Assembly (NCBI GenBank): GCA_001986395.2
Contig: MQVO02000002.1
Span: 2,046,001-2,110,000, forward strand
DNA: 64,000 bases
Reading direction: 5' to 3'
Source of the DNA: Irpex lacteus
Lineage: Eukaryota; Basidiomycota; Agaricomycetes; Polyporales; Irpicaceae
Below are positions 22,024 to 34,094 of this stretch, piece by piece. A program made the translations under genes and the position numbers. The notes below the pieces were generated by a model that made no database searches, was not told where the DNA came from, and worked only from the letters and a program-made list of their open reading frames with translations. Numbering within the stretch: the first letter of the stretch is position 1; each line of letters starts with the position of its first letter.

Positions 22024-23262
22024 TCACAAATGCTTGGTCACGGAGATGGTAAAGTCGCTAAAGTAGGAGTTCTGGGACTTGGGAGAGCCCCAGTCGGAGG
22101 TGGAGCCTATGTAGGTGAATGTGAGCAATGAAAAAACGCGCTGCTGGAGGGAAGCGTGTACGTACCTCCGAAGAAGGTCTGCGCCATGATACCACCAAAT
22201 ACACCTTTGCCGTCTTGACGTAGGACGAGACCGTCGGCGCTGATGACGCTCTGGCCGTCCGCAAACAGCTCGATCTCGCCGTTCTCCTTGCCCGCGTCGT
22301 TCAAGAGGGCACGGATGGCGATGTTGATGCGCTTGCCGGGAGTGAACTTGAATGCGCCGCGACCAACAGACGCACCGTACGTTGGGTTGCAGTCGGACTT
22401 AGGAGCGATGTTGCACACTCTGTCATTGGCACTGAAGGAGGGAGGGAGATAGGTGTACAGCTCTCCTGCACCTCCCGGGCGGAACATGGCACGAACGGAG
22501 AAGCATGCGTTGTTACGGCTACCACCCGAACAGCTTGTGGAGCCAGCACCAGCGTCACCACCATCTACAGACATACATTAGGGTCCGATCTGACAGAAAA
22601 ATGGCAATTAACTCACAAAGGCCGAACAGCTTGCCACCCTTGTTGAAGTCAAAGCCATCTTCAAAGAGAAGCGAGTATCCGAAGACGACCTCTTTCGCCT
22701 TGGTGAAGTCGAAGCCTGAGGGACCAGAGAGGTAGGCCGAGAGACCACCCAAAGGACTGCCCTGGAAGTTCCAGGAACCCTGGGGGTAGTGAGCGACAAG
22801 AGATAGCTTGCCATCTGGAGCATTCTTGTAGTTCCAAGGAAGAGCGGTGATCTCTTGGTGAGGGTGGAAAGTCGAGTCGCTGAGGGGCAAAGGGTTTGAC
22901 GCGCTCGAGGAGGTCGACCATCCGTTCTGGAATCCAAGAGGAGCGAGGGCAGCGAGTGATCCGTGAGCGTTCACTGTAGCGAGGGTCGTAGCAGCAGCGC
23001 TTGCAGAGGAAGTGTGGCTGCTGGTGGTGTGGCTGCTGCTAGAGTGTACGACCGAGCTACTTGGGCTGGCGTGCAGGGCTTGGGCGGTAATCGAAGAAGG
23101 CGCAGCCTCGGTGCCATTCTTGACTGAGCCAGGTCTGCAGGATCGCGTTCGTACAGCGCGAGCGTGCACGTTATGTTTGAAGACGTCCGAGTGGGAGCCA
23201 TGAGGCAAAGCAGCGACCAGACCGACGGCGAGGAAAGCGACGAGCGACTTGAAAGCGTACAT
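22024..23262 (-). CDS. Secreted polysaccharide lyase family 14-like protein
   Basis: Three exons (22617-23262, 22166-22564, 22024-22106) give 375 residues. A signal peptide (MYAFKSLVAFLAVGLVAALP) is followed by a Ser/Thr/Ala-rich linker to about residue 100, then a jelly-roll type lyase domain. Family landmarks are KEVVFGYSLLFEDGFDFNKGGKLFGLYGG (joined across intron 1), CFSVRAMFRPGGAGELYTYLP, INIAIRALL, GEIELFADGQSV, GIMAQTFFGGSTSDWGSP and FSDFTISV. Relatives in this fold include alginate and glucuronan lyases; the substrate here cannot be told. The linker looks O-glycosylated. No truncation is seen. Confidence 0.8.
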
Positions 23263-24058
23263 CGTGTGATAGCGTGGGAACTTGGGTTAAATGAGAGCTG
23301 GATGAGAGAGCGACTTTTCGGAGACAACGATGACGACGAGATGGCAACACAAATGAAAGACAGAGGACCTGGAAAACCGACGGGAAGAGGGAGGAGGAGA
23401 CAAACGACGGGGACAAGGCAGGCAGCGTTGCAACCAACAAAGACTGGCATTTTATACTTGCGCGTCAATTTTTTGTTGGCCGAAGCGAGCTAGATCTGCA
23501 GGTGGATTAGCCAAGCCTAACTAGAGCCATCATCCTGATTGATCGCATGTGGAGGTTTGTAAACTCATAAACAAGGCTATGCGAGGGCCATTAGAAGGGT
23601 TGTGTATTATTGTAAGACGACCGCCGTGATCACACAGAAAGATAATCAAGCGACGGTCGTCCAGAGTGACCAAACGCGCAAGAACAAAACCGGGCGGGAT
23701 GTACGAGAGAAGACACATTGTGGGCCTGTCAGGGACGCGGCGCATGCAGCACCGCTGCTCGGAGGCGAGATGGCGACAGTACGTGCATCAAGCTTGAGCC
23801 AGATACTACCACGCGCGTGTTGAGCCCGAACAGGCGAACAGGAGTGCCGATATGCAGCATAGGGAATCGATTCCGGTCTCACTGGAAATGATGACCTGGG
23901 CGTAGAACAAACACAGAGCGGTTGCATCTTGAGTGTGTGCACTGGGCAAGAAGTCAGTCATACAGTACTGACAACGAGGAATACAACCACGTAGAGCATG
24001 TCTGCTCACCTATATATGGTCACTCGATGTCCAGATGTTTAGCACTCCGTATCAGATT
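23263..24058. other. Intergenic
   Basis: About 800 bases upstream of the lyase gene, including its promoter. No protein-like frame and no RNA gene recognised. Confidence 0.45.
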
Positions 24059-24768
24059 CTAGCACGTCCCTTCCATGCCCTGCGGCATGTTCATGACGCC
24101 GCTGAACGACCCCATCTCGGCAAGCGTTCCAGAGAACAAGTCGTCAAAACCTTGCTGTAGACCCAGGGTCTGCAGGACGACATCGTAGTCCTGTCCGCTG
24201 GTATCCAACTGAACCATCCATTCCTCCATTCTCGAAGTTCCGCCTATAATCAAGCTTCGCAGTCGCGTACGCTCTGTCTGATTCATCGGGGACGACTGCA
24301 ATGGCTCATCCTCCTCAGTGAATACATCGACTCCTTTCCGAGATTCGGTATCCCAGGCCTGCGAACGCAGAACAGCTAGCCACCCACGATCGAGGTCGTT
24401 CATCCAGTCTAGTAATGCCGGTAAAGTCTCCACGTCCGGTCGATAACCAGTGATGGAACCTAGCACATCTCCGGTGAGGCGGAGAAGAAGAGTGACTCGC
24501 AGAGAAGCAGAAGGATTGACAGGTGGTATTTGGAGTATCATGGACATAAGTGTATGCGTTGCCGCGAGATAGGAGGACAGCGTCTGGAGCGTCGAAGAGG
24601 GATCGGAGCTGCCAGAATTTATGCAACGATACATCCATGTTAGTATTAGACTGACCGCGCAATGGGGGAGCACACAGACCGTTTTTTGTAATTCCGTGTG
24701 ACGTCGAGGAACTTGTCTTCAACATAGTCCATGAGCTTACGCTCCTGGGCCGAAGAGAGTGGTTTCAT
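24059..24768 (-). CDS. Conserved basidiomycete protein of unknown function
   Basis: Two exons (24680-24768 and 24059-24608) give 212 residues. The start is placed at MKPLSSAQERKLMDYVEDKF because the sequence is helical and charged from there on; upstream in-frame sequence is not. The body is predicted all-helical: LQTLSSYLAATHTLMSMIL, LLLRLTGDVLGSITGY, ALLDWMNDLDRGWLAVLR. The last third carries QTLGLQQGFDDLFSGTLAEMG. No catalytic motif, signal or membrane segment. It shares a divergent promoter of about 250 bases with the mitochondrial Trp-tRNA synthetase. Family not recognised. Confidence 0.7.
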
Positions 24769-25019
24769 GAGTTGTTGCTGTTTACCAGCTTCTGCTACTA
24801 TCGTAGGCAAGTAGAATAGAGTATTTCGAGAGTGTGCGGCACCGACAAATACTGGATGCGATAAGTGCCGGTGACAGTCACAGTTAAGGTCCTTCAAGTT
24901 CTCCTAGCCGCTTGCCGAGCGTTTACATTGAACCTCCTTCCGCAAATGGAAGTTTGATCGAGCGGGACGCGTCGCGTCAGCGCGGTCGTAGCGCTGAACT
25001 CTCATTATCGCAAGCGAGC

Positions 25020-26423
<1,404 letters not shown>

Positions 26424-26516
26424 TTTGGATTGATATTTGGTAAAGTTCGTAGTAACTACACTCAATACATTCTCGAGTAATGACATTATTATATCTCGTC
26501 TCTGAAGGCCAGATGC

Positions 26517-26863
26517 TTACTCCGTTCCAATGAAGGAGTCGCCTGTCAAAATGATTCTCCACCCGTCCCATTCCTCGCGTCCGCCTATCCTTGGACCCTC
26601 CATGATATGGATTTCTTCGTCTACTCGTTCAAAGCTCGCAGCCGCCATGATGCCAGCACCATGAGGTGCCCAACTACTTAAGCTTGTCACGCACTTCAAA
26701 CTGCCAAATTCAAACCCAAGCATACTTTTCTGCTGTATCTCGATACTGCGCTTTGGATGATAACACATAGGGTCGAAGACATCGGCACCCGAGCTCCCCG
26801 CCGCTGCAGACAGCCCACCTCTGCTGCTCGAATGACAGTGCATGTTAAATGTTGGGAGAGCGG
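26517..26863 (-). pseudogene. 3' relic of a cytochrome P450 paralogous to the gene at 27,334-28,599
   Basis: The minus-strand frame reads a heme-binding-loop-like FEFGSLKCVTS, then SWAPHGAGIMAAASFERV and GGREEWDGWRIIL. These match, residue for residue in large part, FGLGKLKCVAS, SWAPMAVGIISAVVLEQV and GGREGWDGWSIVL at the 3' end of the neighbouring P450, in the same orientation. Only the last 80-90 residues are present and no upstream P450 exons precede it, so it is a partial tandem duplicate in decay. Confidence 0.7.
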
Positions 26864-27333
26864 AGGTGGAAGGAAAGGCAACACGGGAACTTTGACAGAG
26901 TACTAGTAGTACCACCAGGAGAGCTCCATCTTCCGTTCATTGTGTGACGAAGCTCAGTTGAACAGGGAAGATATTCTGCACATTCGTGCGACCTCTGTGA
27001 AGTATACTTCAAGTTTGAAGCGCGTTTGTAATTGGAATCAGGTTGCTTCAATGATATTTGCATCTCCATGCTGGTGCTTGCATTTGCACGCTTTCATATC
27101 CGAAGCAGTTCTGGTATACTACGTACAACTATAATAAACAGGCTGGGAACAATAGAGAGAGAAACAGATCAGGACGGTGTGCGGTGACTACGGGAATCAG
27201 CGGAGGACATAGTACAAGTACAAAACACAGGGAAGTATGCGATAGCTTGAGAAGAGCAGGAGCAATAAGAACTAACAGAACAAGTACTATGCGATTTAGT
27301 ATCACAGAAATGCTGTTAACCAAGTAAGCTAGA
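26864..27333. other. Intergenic
   Basis: About 470 bases between the P450 relic and the full P450. Nothing recognisable. Confidence 0.4.
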
Positions 27334-28599
27334 TTAGCGGGCGAGAATGACGAGACACGTACATGCTATCGGGAGTGAAACCAATGGGCTGAGTTCGACG
27401 GTAGACTCCTTAACGTTCAGAACGATGGACCAGCCATCCCATCCTTCTCGTCCTCCAATACCGTCACCCTCGACAATCGACAAGGCGTCGCCAACTTGCT
27501 CGAGAACGACTGCGGAGATGATACCGACGGCCATGGGAGCCCAGCTGCTCGCCACACATTTCAGCTTGCCAAGCCCGAAGCTCAGCATCGCCGCTGACTG
27601 CTCTTGCGTGAGCGTATCGGGATGGTGGCGCATGGCGTTGAAGTCTTCAGCGTCGTGGCCCCAAATTTCTGGGTCACGTTGGATGACTCGGATACTCGCT
27701 ACGTGCACCATAGGAAAGGGCGGATGAAAGAGGAATGACCTGATACGGTCGCAAAGCGTGTTGGGCGTATTACTGGCCATCGTGCGAGAGATGGTTTTCG
27801 TTGGTGGGTGAAGTCGCATTACCTCTGATACGATAGCATTGATGCTTGGTCCATCAGAGTGAAACTGGTCAAACTGTCGCTTCGTTGGATTGTCCAGGAG
27901 TTCGTGGAATGCATTCGAGGCAGGCTGATCCTTGTGAGCCATGGCAATAGCGATGGCGACCACTCGCCACAACGTCTCGAATGTGGGAATGACGAAATCG
28001 AGGGGGTTCTCGATATCGGGAATCCAGGCGCGAAGGTGGGCATTCATAGCTGGAAGCAGGTCTTCGGGAAGCTCCTGCCGAGTCTTCGATAGCTTCCAGA
28101 GAGCATTGATGCCGTGAGCGACTAACGCTACGCCCTTATCGTCGAGGTCTGTCGATGGAACCCCGAACAGGGTGTGCAGGATGACCTTCAGGGTCAGATG
28201 CTGGATGAAGAGGTCGAATGGAATAGAATCATTGTGCGCGGACGAGACTATCTCGTCCATAACGGTGGTAGTTGACTCGGCGAATAAACGCCAGTTTCCT
28301 CTGGGAGTGGTCTTCTCCATCAACTTCCGTGCGAAAGTTACGAAGCGATGATGGACGTCGACGTCTGAAGAGACAAACGTGTTAGTGAGGTTGAACGCGC
28401 GTACCAAACGGATATTGGGTAATGAGCGGGCCATGAGCTGGTCCATAAGAGCAACGTCTTTGGGAGCAAGTAGCTCTCGGACACTACGCAACGACTTCAC
28501 ACTAGTAGTGCGAGTCGTGGTGGAGTGTCTGAGAGCACTTGCTCCGACGACGACGAGAGCGAAGGCGAAGAGAACGCTAATAGTTGTGTATGAGAGCAT
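27334..28599 (-). CDS. Short, divergent single-exon cytochrome P450
   Basis: A 421-residue frame without introns, unusual for this window. It opens with a hydrophobic membrane anchor (MLSYTTISVLFAFALVVVGA). P450 landmarks: the K-helix ExxR in VSEVMRLHPPTKTISR, a meander-like RDPEIWGHDAEDFNAMRHHP, and the heme-ligand loop FGLGKLKCVAS with its cysteine. The usual I-helix motif (A/G-G-x-D/E-T-T) is not visible; the corresponding region reads VVAIAIAMAHKDQPAS. The protein is about 80-100 residues shorter than typical fungal P450s. It may be a functional compact form, a retrocopy, or a decaying gene that still keeps frame. A 3' relic of a second copy lies just downstream. Confidence 0.7.
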   Translation of the reverse strand: MLSYTTISVLFAFALVVVGASALRHSTTTRTTSVKSLRSVRELLAPKDVALMDQLMARSLPNIRLVRAFNLTNTFVSSDVDVHHRFVTFARKLMEKTTPRGNWRLFAESTTTVMDEIVSSAHNDSIPFDLFIQHLTLKVILHTLFGVPSTDLDDKGVALVAHGINALWKLSKTRQELPEDLLPAMNAHLRAWIPDIENPLDFVIPTFETLWRVVAIAIAMAHKDQPASNAFHELLDNPTKRQFDQFHSDGPSINAIVSEVMRLHPPTKTISRTMASNTPNTLCDRIRSFLFHPPFPMVHVASIRVIQRDPEIWGHDAEDFNAMRHHPDTLTQEQSAAMLSFGLGKLKCVASSWAPMAVGIISAVVLEQVGDALSIVEGDGIGGREGWDGWSIVLNVKESTVELSPLVSLPIACTCLVILAR

Positions 28600-29056
28600 A
28601 GCTGGGATGGTGGTGGTTGGGGATCATGCCAGCTTTACCGTTCTTATACGTGATTCCAACGTATGTGGTGCTGTTTGTACACTCGGATGTAGCGCCGCCT
28701 ATACGTGAGAATTAGAAGGACAGTACTGACTATGTCCACATTCTCACCGCCTGACCAGTGACGAGGCGCCGCCACCACTACTGTACTGGTCTTCGCACCA
28801 GCTTATAGTGCAAAGAGAAGCCCACTGTCAGTGGAAATGTGGTCTTGCCGAGGTGTCATGAGGTCGGCACTAGCCAATTCCTCGTCACTCATGTTGCCAG
28901 CGTGTTCGTTACATTAAACACGCCTTGTTCGAGCCTGCTATTACACATTTGTTGTGCTATCGCATCGATGGTACAGAATCTACTTAAGTTTATGTGAGAG
29001 TCCCAAGAAACCGTGAAAACAGCTGACACACCGTTCTCTACAACACTCATGAATCA
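28600..29056. other. Intergenic
   Basis: Holds the P450 promoter and the 3' end of the first THI20-type gene. No gene is supported. Confidence 0.4.
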
Positions 29057-31212
29057 TCATGAACGCTGTAAAGCCATATCCCAGAAACCCTTCTCTAGCT
29101 GTGTGCACCGCTCCCAGATGGCCCGCCACTCCGCGAAACGCGCAGGGCTGGGCGGGTCCGCCGCAGCAATGGACTCCAGGATATCTGGCATGTGGAGGTC
29201 ACGATAAGCATAATACGCACAACCACGCACAGCCAGTGGCACTCACCAATCCCAGTCTTGACTGCGCTCTGATACTGTTCACCGCCCCACTGCTCGAACC
29301 ACTGCATGTACGGATTGCCTTCGACCTTGACCCACGTACCGGGTTTAGTTTTCTCTCTTTGGAACCAGAGTCCGACTTCTCCGTAGCCGATAAGACACGC
29401 TGCTGCTGCCATTATTACTGACATTGCGTCGCCTGTTCATCAATATGAGCTGCGAGTACACAGATGGCAGTCTGTATCTTCAAACGCACCTCGCAGCCCG
29501 CAGTCTATCAGGAATGCTCCGTATGCGGTCGTAGCAGTTGATTCGGGTGTGGAGAGTAAATCAGCGTCCGTGACTCCCCAACGAGCCCGGTGGGTATTGC
29601 TTGGTGAGACTTCGTTGAGGACGTCTATGATAGTATTCGAAGCAGCCTTTATCTCGTCAAACGAGGACGATTTCGCTACCAAGAGTCTGTGATGACGTCA
29701 GTACTAGGGCAGAATGTAAGCGGCGTATACTACATACCCATGCGCTCTACCGTAGTATCTCATGTAATGCGTCCCTTGTCTGCGGTGCTATCAGTAAACG
29801 GTTCCTCAACATCCGAGTAGATACGTACTTTGTCACATGTTGGAGGCATTCTATGGGTAACGTCCCCCGCGCGAGTTGCTTCACAAATTCGTGCTCCACA
29901 TATGCTTTCCAATGTTTAGCAGTAGTTTGGATGAGCAGGCGCACAAAAGGGCACGGGTCACTCGGAGTTGCTCTATCACGGGAGATTATTTGCCCAGTCA
30001 GCAGTTACAATAGTAACAACTTCACCACAAACACACCTCGGAATCGTGCAGACCGTAAGTGCATGAGTGTGATTCAAGGGCCCGTGGCCCTTGCCAATCG
30101 GTATGGCTGACTCGATCGCAGTATGAGTGTATTCGATAGCCAATGCAGTGGCGTCTTTCACTGCCAGATTTCTGAATGAGTAGGAAGCTGAAAGAGCGAG
30201 TGATTGAAGACGTACAGGTTTCACCATGACTGAGCTGAGCCACAAGTGCGGCAGAGAGGGTGCACCCGGTACCGTGAGTGCTGGTCGAGTCAACTCGCGG
30301 ATGCAAGAAAAGGGTCATCTTCTCATTTCCTCGTAAGATGTCGACCACGACTTCGCGTGCCAATGGGCTCTGGCCTGTCGTTTGCAGAATCTCAGCGCCC
30401 TCGTCTAACACGTCGGTAGAGACAATGTCAATATCGGGTCTGGTCGCTTTAAACTTCAGGATATCAGCCAGGGCTACTGTCAAGTGCCCACCCTTGAGCA
30501 AGACGTTCTTCGGACCGAGAGTCAAGAGGGCTTGTGTAGCGGCCACCGCACCATGCAAATCTGTGATTTTAGAGGGCTCGAGGCCTCTGGAAGAGAGAAT
30601 GAGTTCGGCTTCTGGTACATTTGGCGTGAAGAGGAAGGTCAAGGGAAGGAGCTCGGAGACGAGGACATTCACAGCGTTGGGCTGGAGGAGCGTGTGTCCG
30701 GAGGTGGACACGCATACAGGGTCGCATACTAAAGGTGGAATCGAAGCGGGTTCGCCATTTGAGCTATAGTGCGCCTGAAGCACCTTGACCACAGAGTGAA
30801 TGGACGCTGCATCGTACAGCATCCCAGTCTTCATAGCCTTGACCTGAATGTCATCGAGGACAGAACGGAGCTGAGAGAGGGAATAATGAAGTGAGTCTGC
30901 GCTGAGCAACATCGAAAAATGTGTGCGCCGCACTTGTTGCTCAATGAATTCAGGGGGTGAAGGATAGATTGCCTGGACGCCCTTCGTGTTCTGCGCGGTG
31001 AGTGCAACGGCAACGCTCGCGCCATAGCAGTTGTGTGCAGTGAAGACCTTGATGTCTGCCTAAAACATCCATTGCACGGGGACAATTGCAAAGGGCTTCT
31101 GTTATGTAACATGCGTGGGTACAAGTAGCGTGAGAACGGTACCGACCTGTATACCAGCACCGCCACCGCTATCACTTCCTGCAATCGTCAATACAGCGGA
31201 TTGTTCTGCCAT
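29057..31212 (-). CDS. THI20: THI20-type fusion: hydroxymethylpyrimidine(-phosphate) kinase plus TenA (copy 1)
   Basis: Nine exons on the minus strand give 564 residues. The N-terminal half is a ThiD-type ribokinase fold: LTIAGSDSGGGAGIQADIK (substrate and phosphate loop), PLVCDPVCVSTSGHTLL, NVLLKGGH, and the anion-hole/catalytic STHGTGCTLSAALVAQL. The C-terminal half is TenA/thiaminase-II: WKAYVEHEFVKQLARGTLP, RYYGRAHG, AACLIGYGEVGLWF and LEKGFWDMAL. In yeast, Thi20 phosphorylates HMP to HMP-PP and salvages degraded thiamine. Exon sizes 126, 144, 42, 197, 186 and 128 are identical to those of the plus-strand copy, so the two arose by duplication. The only structural difference is a longer exon 4, whose acceptor adds SYSFR before NLAVKDA. 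Intact. Confidence 0.93.
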
Positions 31213-31951
31213 TTGTGTCTGACCAGAACTACGATGACCAGGCCGAGTTACTTGGAATTTGGTAAGTAACATGTCAAACTCATAGCCACTGCTAACATTT
31301 GACTCACCTCGCTGGCACCCGGGTCTTTCCTTTCAGGTTATCGATCCTCGACGTCGAGCAAAGAGAACAGTCGCTTACTTTCATTTGGTCCGAGTCCTTT
31401 GACAAATCGACTGTACATGCCACGAGTGTGCAATGGCGTGCCGATCACCGACTCGATAAGCCGGACGGATGGTACCTGTGCCAGAATTTGACGACAAGTT
31501 TCGTTGAGATTTCGGTGTCGAGTGAGGAATATGGCTTCGAGTCGCTTTCCTCCCATTCACGATTGCAAAAAAGCGGTACAGTATTCTGTGAAATCGGTCA
31601 ACGGCGTACTTGGGCTGACTAGAGGTTATGATACTACTTACTGTACTTCAAATTGGAGCACATCGTCGAACGTAAGTCCGGCGCGCTTGTCGACTTGCTT
31701 CTCTCCTCTTTCCCCATGATTGGCTGAGACCAAGAGGACTGCAATCCAAGCACTCATCTAAACCACTACGATGTGGCTCCATAGAAGTCGTGCTCATTCT
31801 CGTGGGCACTGGACAGCAATAAATCGATTTAAAGTTTCATCTCTGTTGGTACCTCGGCCGATATCTAGAGTGATTATCTCAGGCTTGGGTTTTGCAACGA
31901 CTCGAATCAACTCTTGGCTCCAAGCTCAACCACCATCTCTCGCATACACCC
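31213..31951. promoter_or_regulatory. Shared divergent promoter region of the two THI20-type genes
   Basis: 739 bases lie between the two start codons, so both genes must be driven from here. I could not identify a known thiamine element by eye. The spacer also contains minus-strand open text (about 31335-31757) starting MSAWIAVLLVSANHGERGEK and another piece ending KRLFSLLDVEDR. The pieces do not join simply, so a small gene in the spacer is possible but unproven. Confidence 0.5.
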
Positions 31952-34094
31952 ATGGCGGCCGACGCTCAGCCTGCCGTGTTGACGATAGCTGGAACAGATA
32001 GTAGTGGTGGTGCTGGTATACAGGTGCGCTCAGAGCTCTAGTCCGCGAGGGGCAAATTCGAGACTCATGCGCAGCCTACAGGCAGACCTGAAGACTTTTA
32101 CTGCACATGACTGCTATGGTACGAGCGTGGTAGTAGCAATGACTGCACAAAACACGACGGGGGTGCAAGCTGTACATTCGGCACCGCCAGAGTTCATCGA
32201 ACAGCAGGTGAGCGACATCCTCCAGCCTGGCAAGTTACGCTCGCCAGAACGTCTTCTCGTGCCTCGCTAGTTACGCTCGGTTCTCGACGACATCAATATC
32301 AAAGCCATGAAAACTGGGATGCTGTTCGATGCCAAATCTATCCGTGCAGTCGTTGGTGTGCTTCGAGCCCACTACGCGGACAGCGATGCATCATTGCCCC
32401 CTTTGGTTTGCGATCCCGTATGCGTATCGACATCTGGACACACACTACTACAAGAAGATGCTCTCGATGTTCTAATTAGTGAGCTACTGCCCTTGACCTA
32501 CCTTGTGACCCCAAACAAATCGGAGGCGGAACTCATTCTCTCTTCCCGCAATCTCGAGCCGTCCAAGATAAACTCCCTGGACGACATGCTGAGCGCCGCA
32601 CAACAGCTGCTCACCTTAGGCTCGAAGAACGTTCTCTTGAAGGGTGGACACCTGACCGTTACTTACGAACAGGTACTGGGCTTCAAGAAAGCGAGATCTG
32701 ACGTGCGCGTGGTGTCGAACAGCTTGTATGGCGAAAACATGGAAATATTGCAAGTGTCTGAAGAAAATTTGCTCTCTCGCGATATCGTGGTTGACGTATT
32801 ACACAACTCCGATGGGGCGACTCTATACCTTCGTCCCCGGATCGACTCGACGAGCACCCACGGAACAGGATGTACGCTGTCAGCTGCGCTCACCTGTGAG
32901 CTCAGTCGTGGAAAGAACAGTGAGTAGAAACCCTTCCACGCTTTGTATACCATTCTTGCTGACAATACAGTTCAGTACATGATGCTACGGCTTTAGCAAC
33001 GGAATATACTCATCAGGCCATCGAGACCGCGGTGCCGATAGGCAAAGGCTTTGGTCCCCTCAACCACATGCATTCGTTGACAATTCGTAGCATACCCAAG
33101 TGAGTACTCTGCTCTATATATGCAGTATGCAATTCTCTCGTAGTGCTAAAGCCAATTCTGACGATCTTCAGGCCAACGGCGAGCAACCCTTACCCTTTCA
33201 TCCGTCTCCTCATCCGGTCAACCTCAAACATCTGGAATGAATATGTCGAACACGACTTTGTTAGGCAACTTGCGAAAGGGACACTACCAAGAGATAGCTT
33301 CCTCCATTTCATCAAGTACGTCTCTTGTACGACAATCTGCATGAAATTGATCATCATCAATTTAACAGGCAAGATTACCTCTATCTGCGCTACTACGCGC
33401 GCGCATATGGGTACGCCCTACCCACCTCTCCAACCGAAAAACTGAACGAATGAATCGGCTGACATCCTCGTAGCCTCCTCGTCGCTAAATCAACGTCGTT
33501 CGCAGCGATAAAGTCCGCAACTGACACGATCATCAACATCGTCAACGAAGTCTCCACTCACAAGTCTTTCTGCGCGCGGTGGGGTATCAGCGAGGAAGAG
33601 CTCCTTTCGACACCAGAGTCTCCCGCGACAACCGCTTATGGGGCATACCTCATCGACTGTGGCATCCAGGGTATCTCTATGCATTCCTAGTATCTTAGTG
33701 ATATATTGATCTCATTCCGTATGCAGGGGACGCGACGAAGTTGACCATGGCGGCAGCAGCTTGCCTCCTTGGCTACGGTGAGGTTGGGCTGTGGCTCAAA
33801 AAGGAGTCACAAAAGCCTGGGACGTGGGTCGCCACCGAGGGTAACCCGTACGCGCAATGGATGGAGGACTATGGCGGCGAGCATTACCAGAACGCAGTCA
33901 AAGTTGGCATTGGTGCGTGTCTTCATTTGCTTTGAGAGAGTAATTACTGATATCGTTGTTTGTTAGCTACGATGGAGGCGATCGCTGCTGCCGATCCGCC
34001 CAGCCCTGCTCGGTTTGAGGAGTGGAGGGCTGTATGGGAGAGGTGTACGAGGTTGGAGAAGGGGTTCTGGGATATGGCGTTGAACCTGCTGTGA
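31952..34094 (+). CDS. THI20: THI20-type fusion: hydroxymethylpyrimidine(-phosphate) kinase plus TenA (copy 2)
   Basis: Nine exons (31952-32023, 32082-32207, 32271-32919, 32976-33099, 33172-33315, 33369-33410, 33474-33670, 33727-33912, 33967-34094) give 555 residues. The same two domains as the facing copy: LTIAGTDSSGGAGIQADLK, PLVCDPVCVSTSGHTLLQ, NVLLKGGHLTV, STHGTGCTLSAAL, then TenA with WNEYVEHDFVRQLAKGTLP, YARAYG, ACLLGYGEVGLWLKK and LEKGFWDMALN. Most divergence between copies is in kinase-domain loops (around residues 180-260). Both copies keep catalytic motifs and frame, so two active enzymes are likely, perhaps with different regulation or compartment. No clear organelle presequence is seen on either. 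Confidence 0.93.

Noticed and set aside
21652..22027. Two overlapping minus-strand frames downstream of the lyase gene
   Set aside because: Ser/Leu/Pro/Thr-rich text caused by a GA-rich plus strand; no start context or conserved motif.
30278..30769. 163-codon plus-strand frame
   Set aside because: Lies antisense to the kinase domain of the minus-strand THI20-type gene, whose motifs and conserved exon sizes are decisive.
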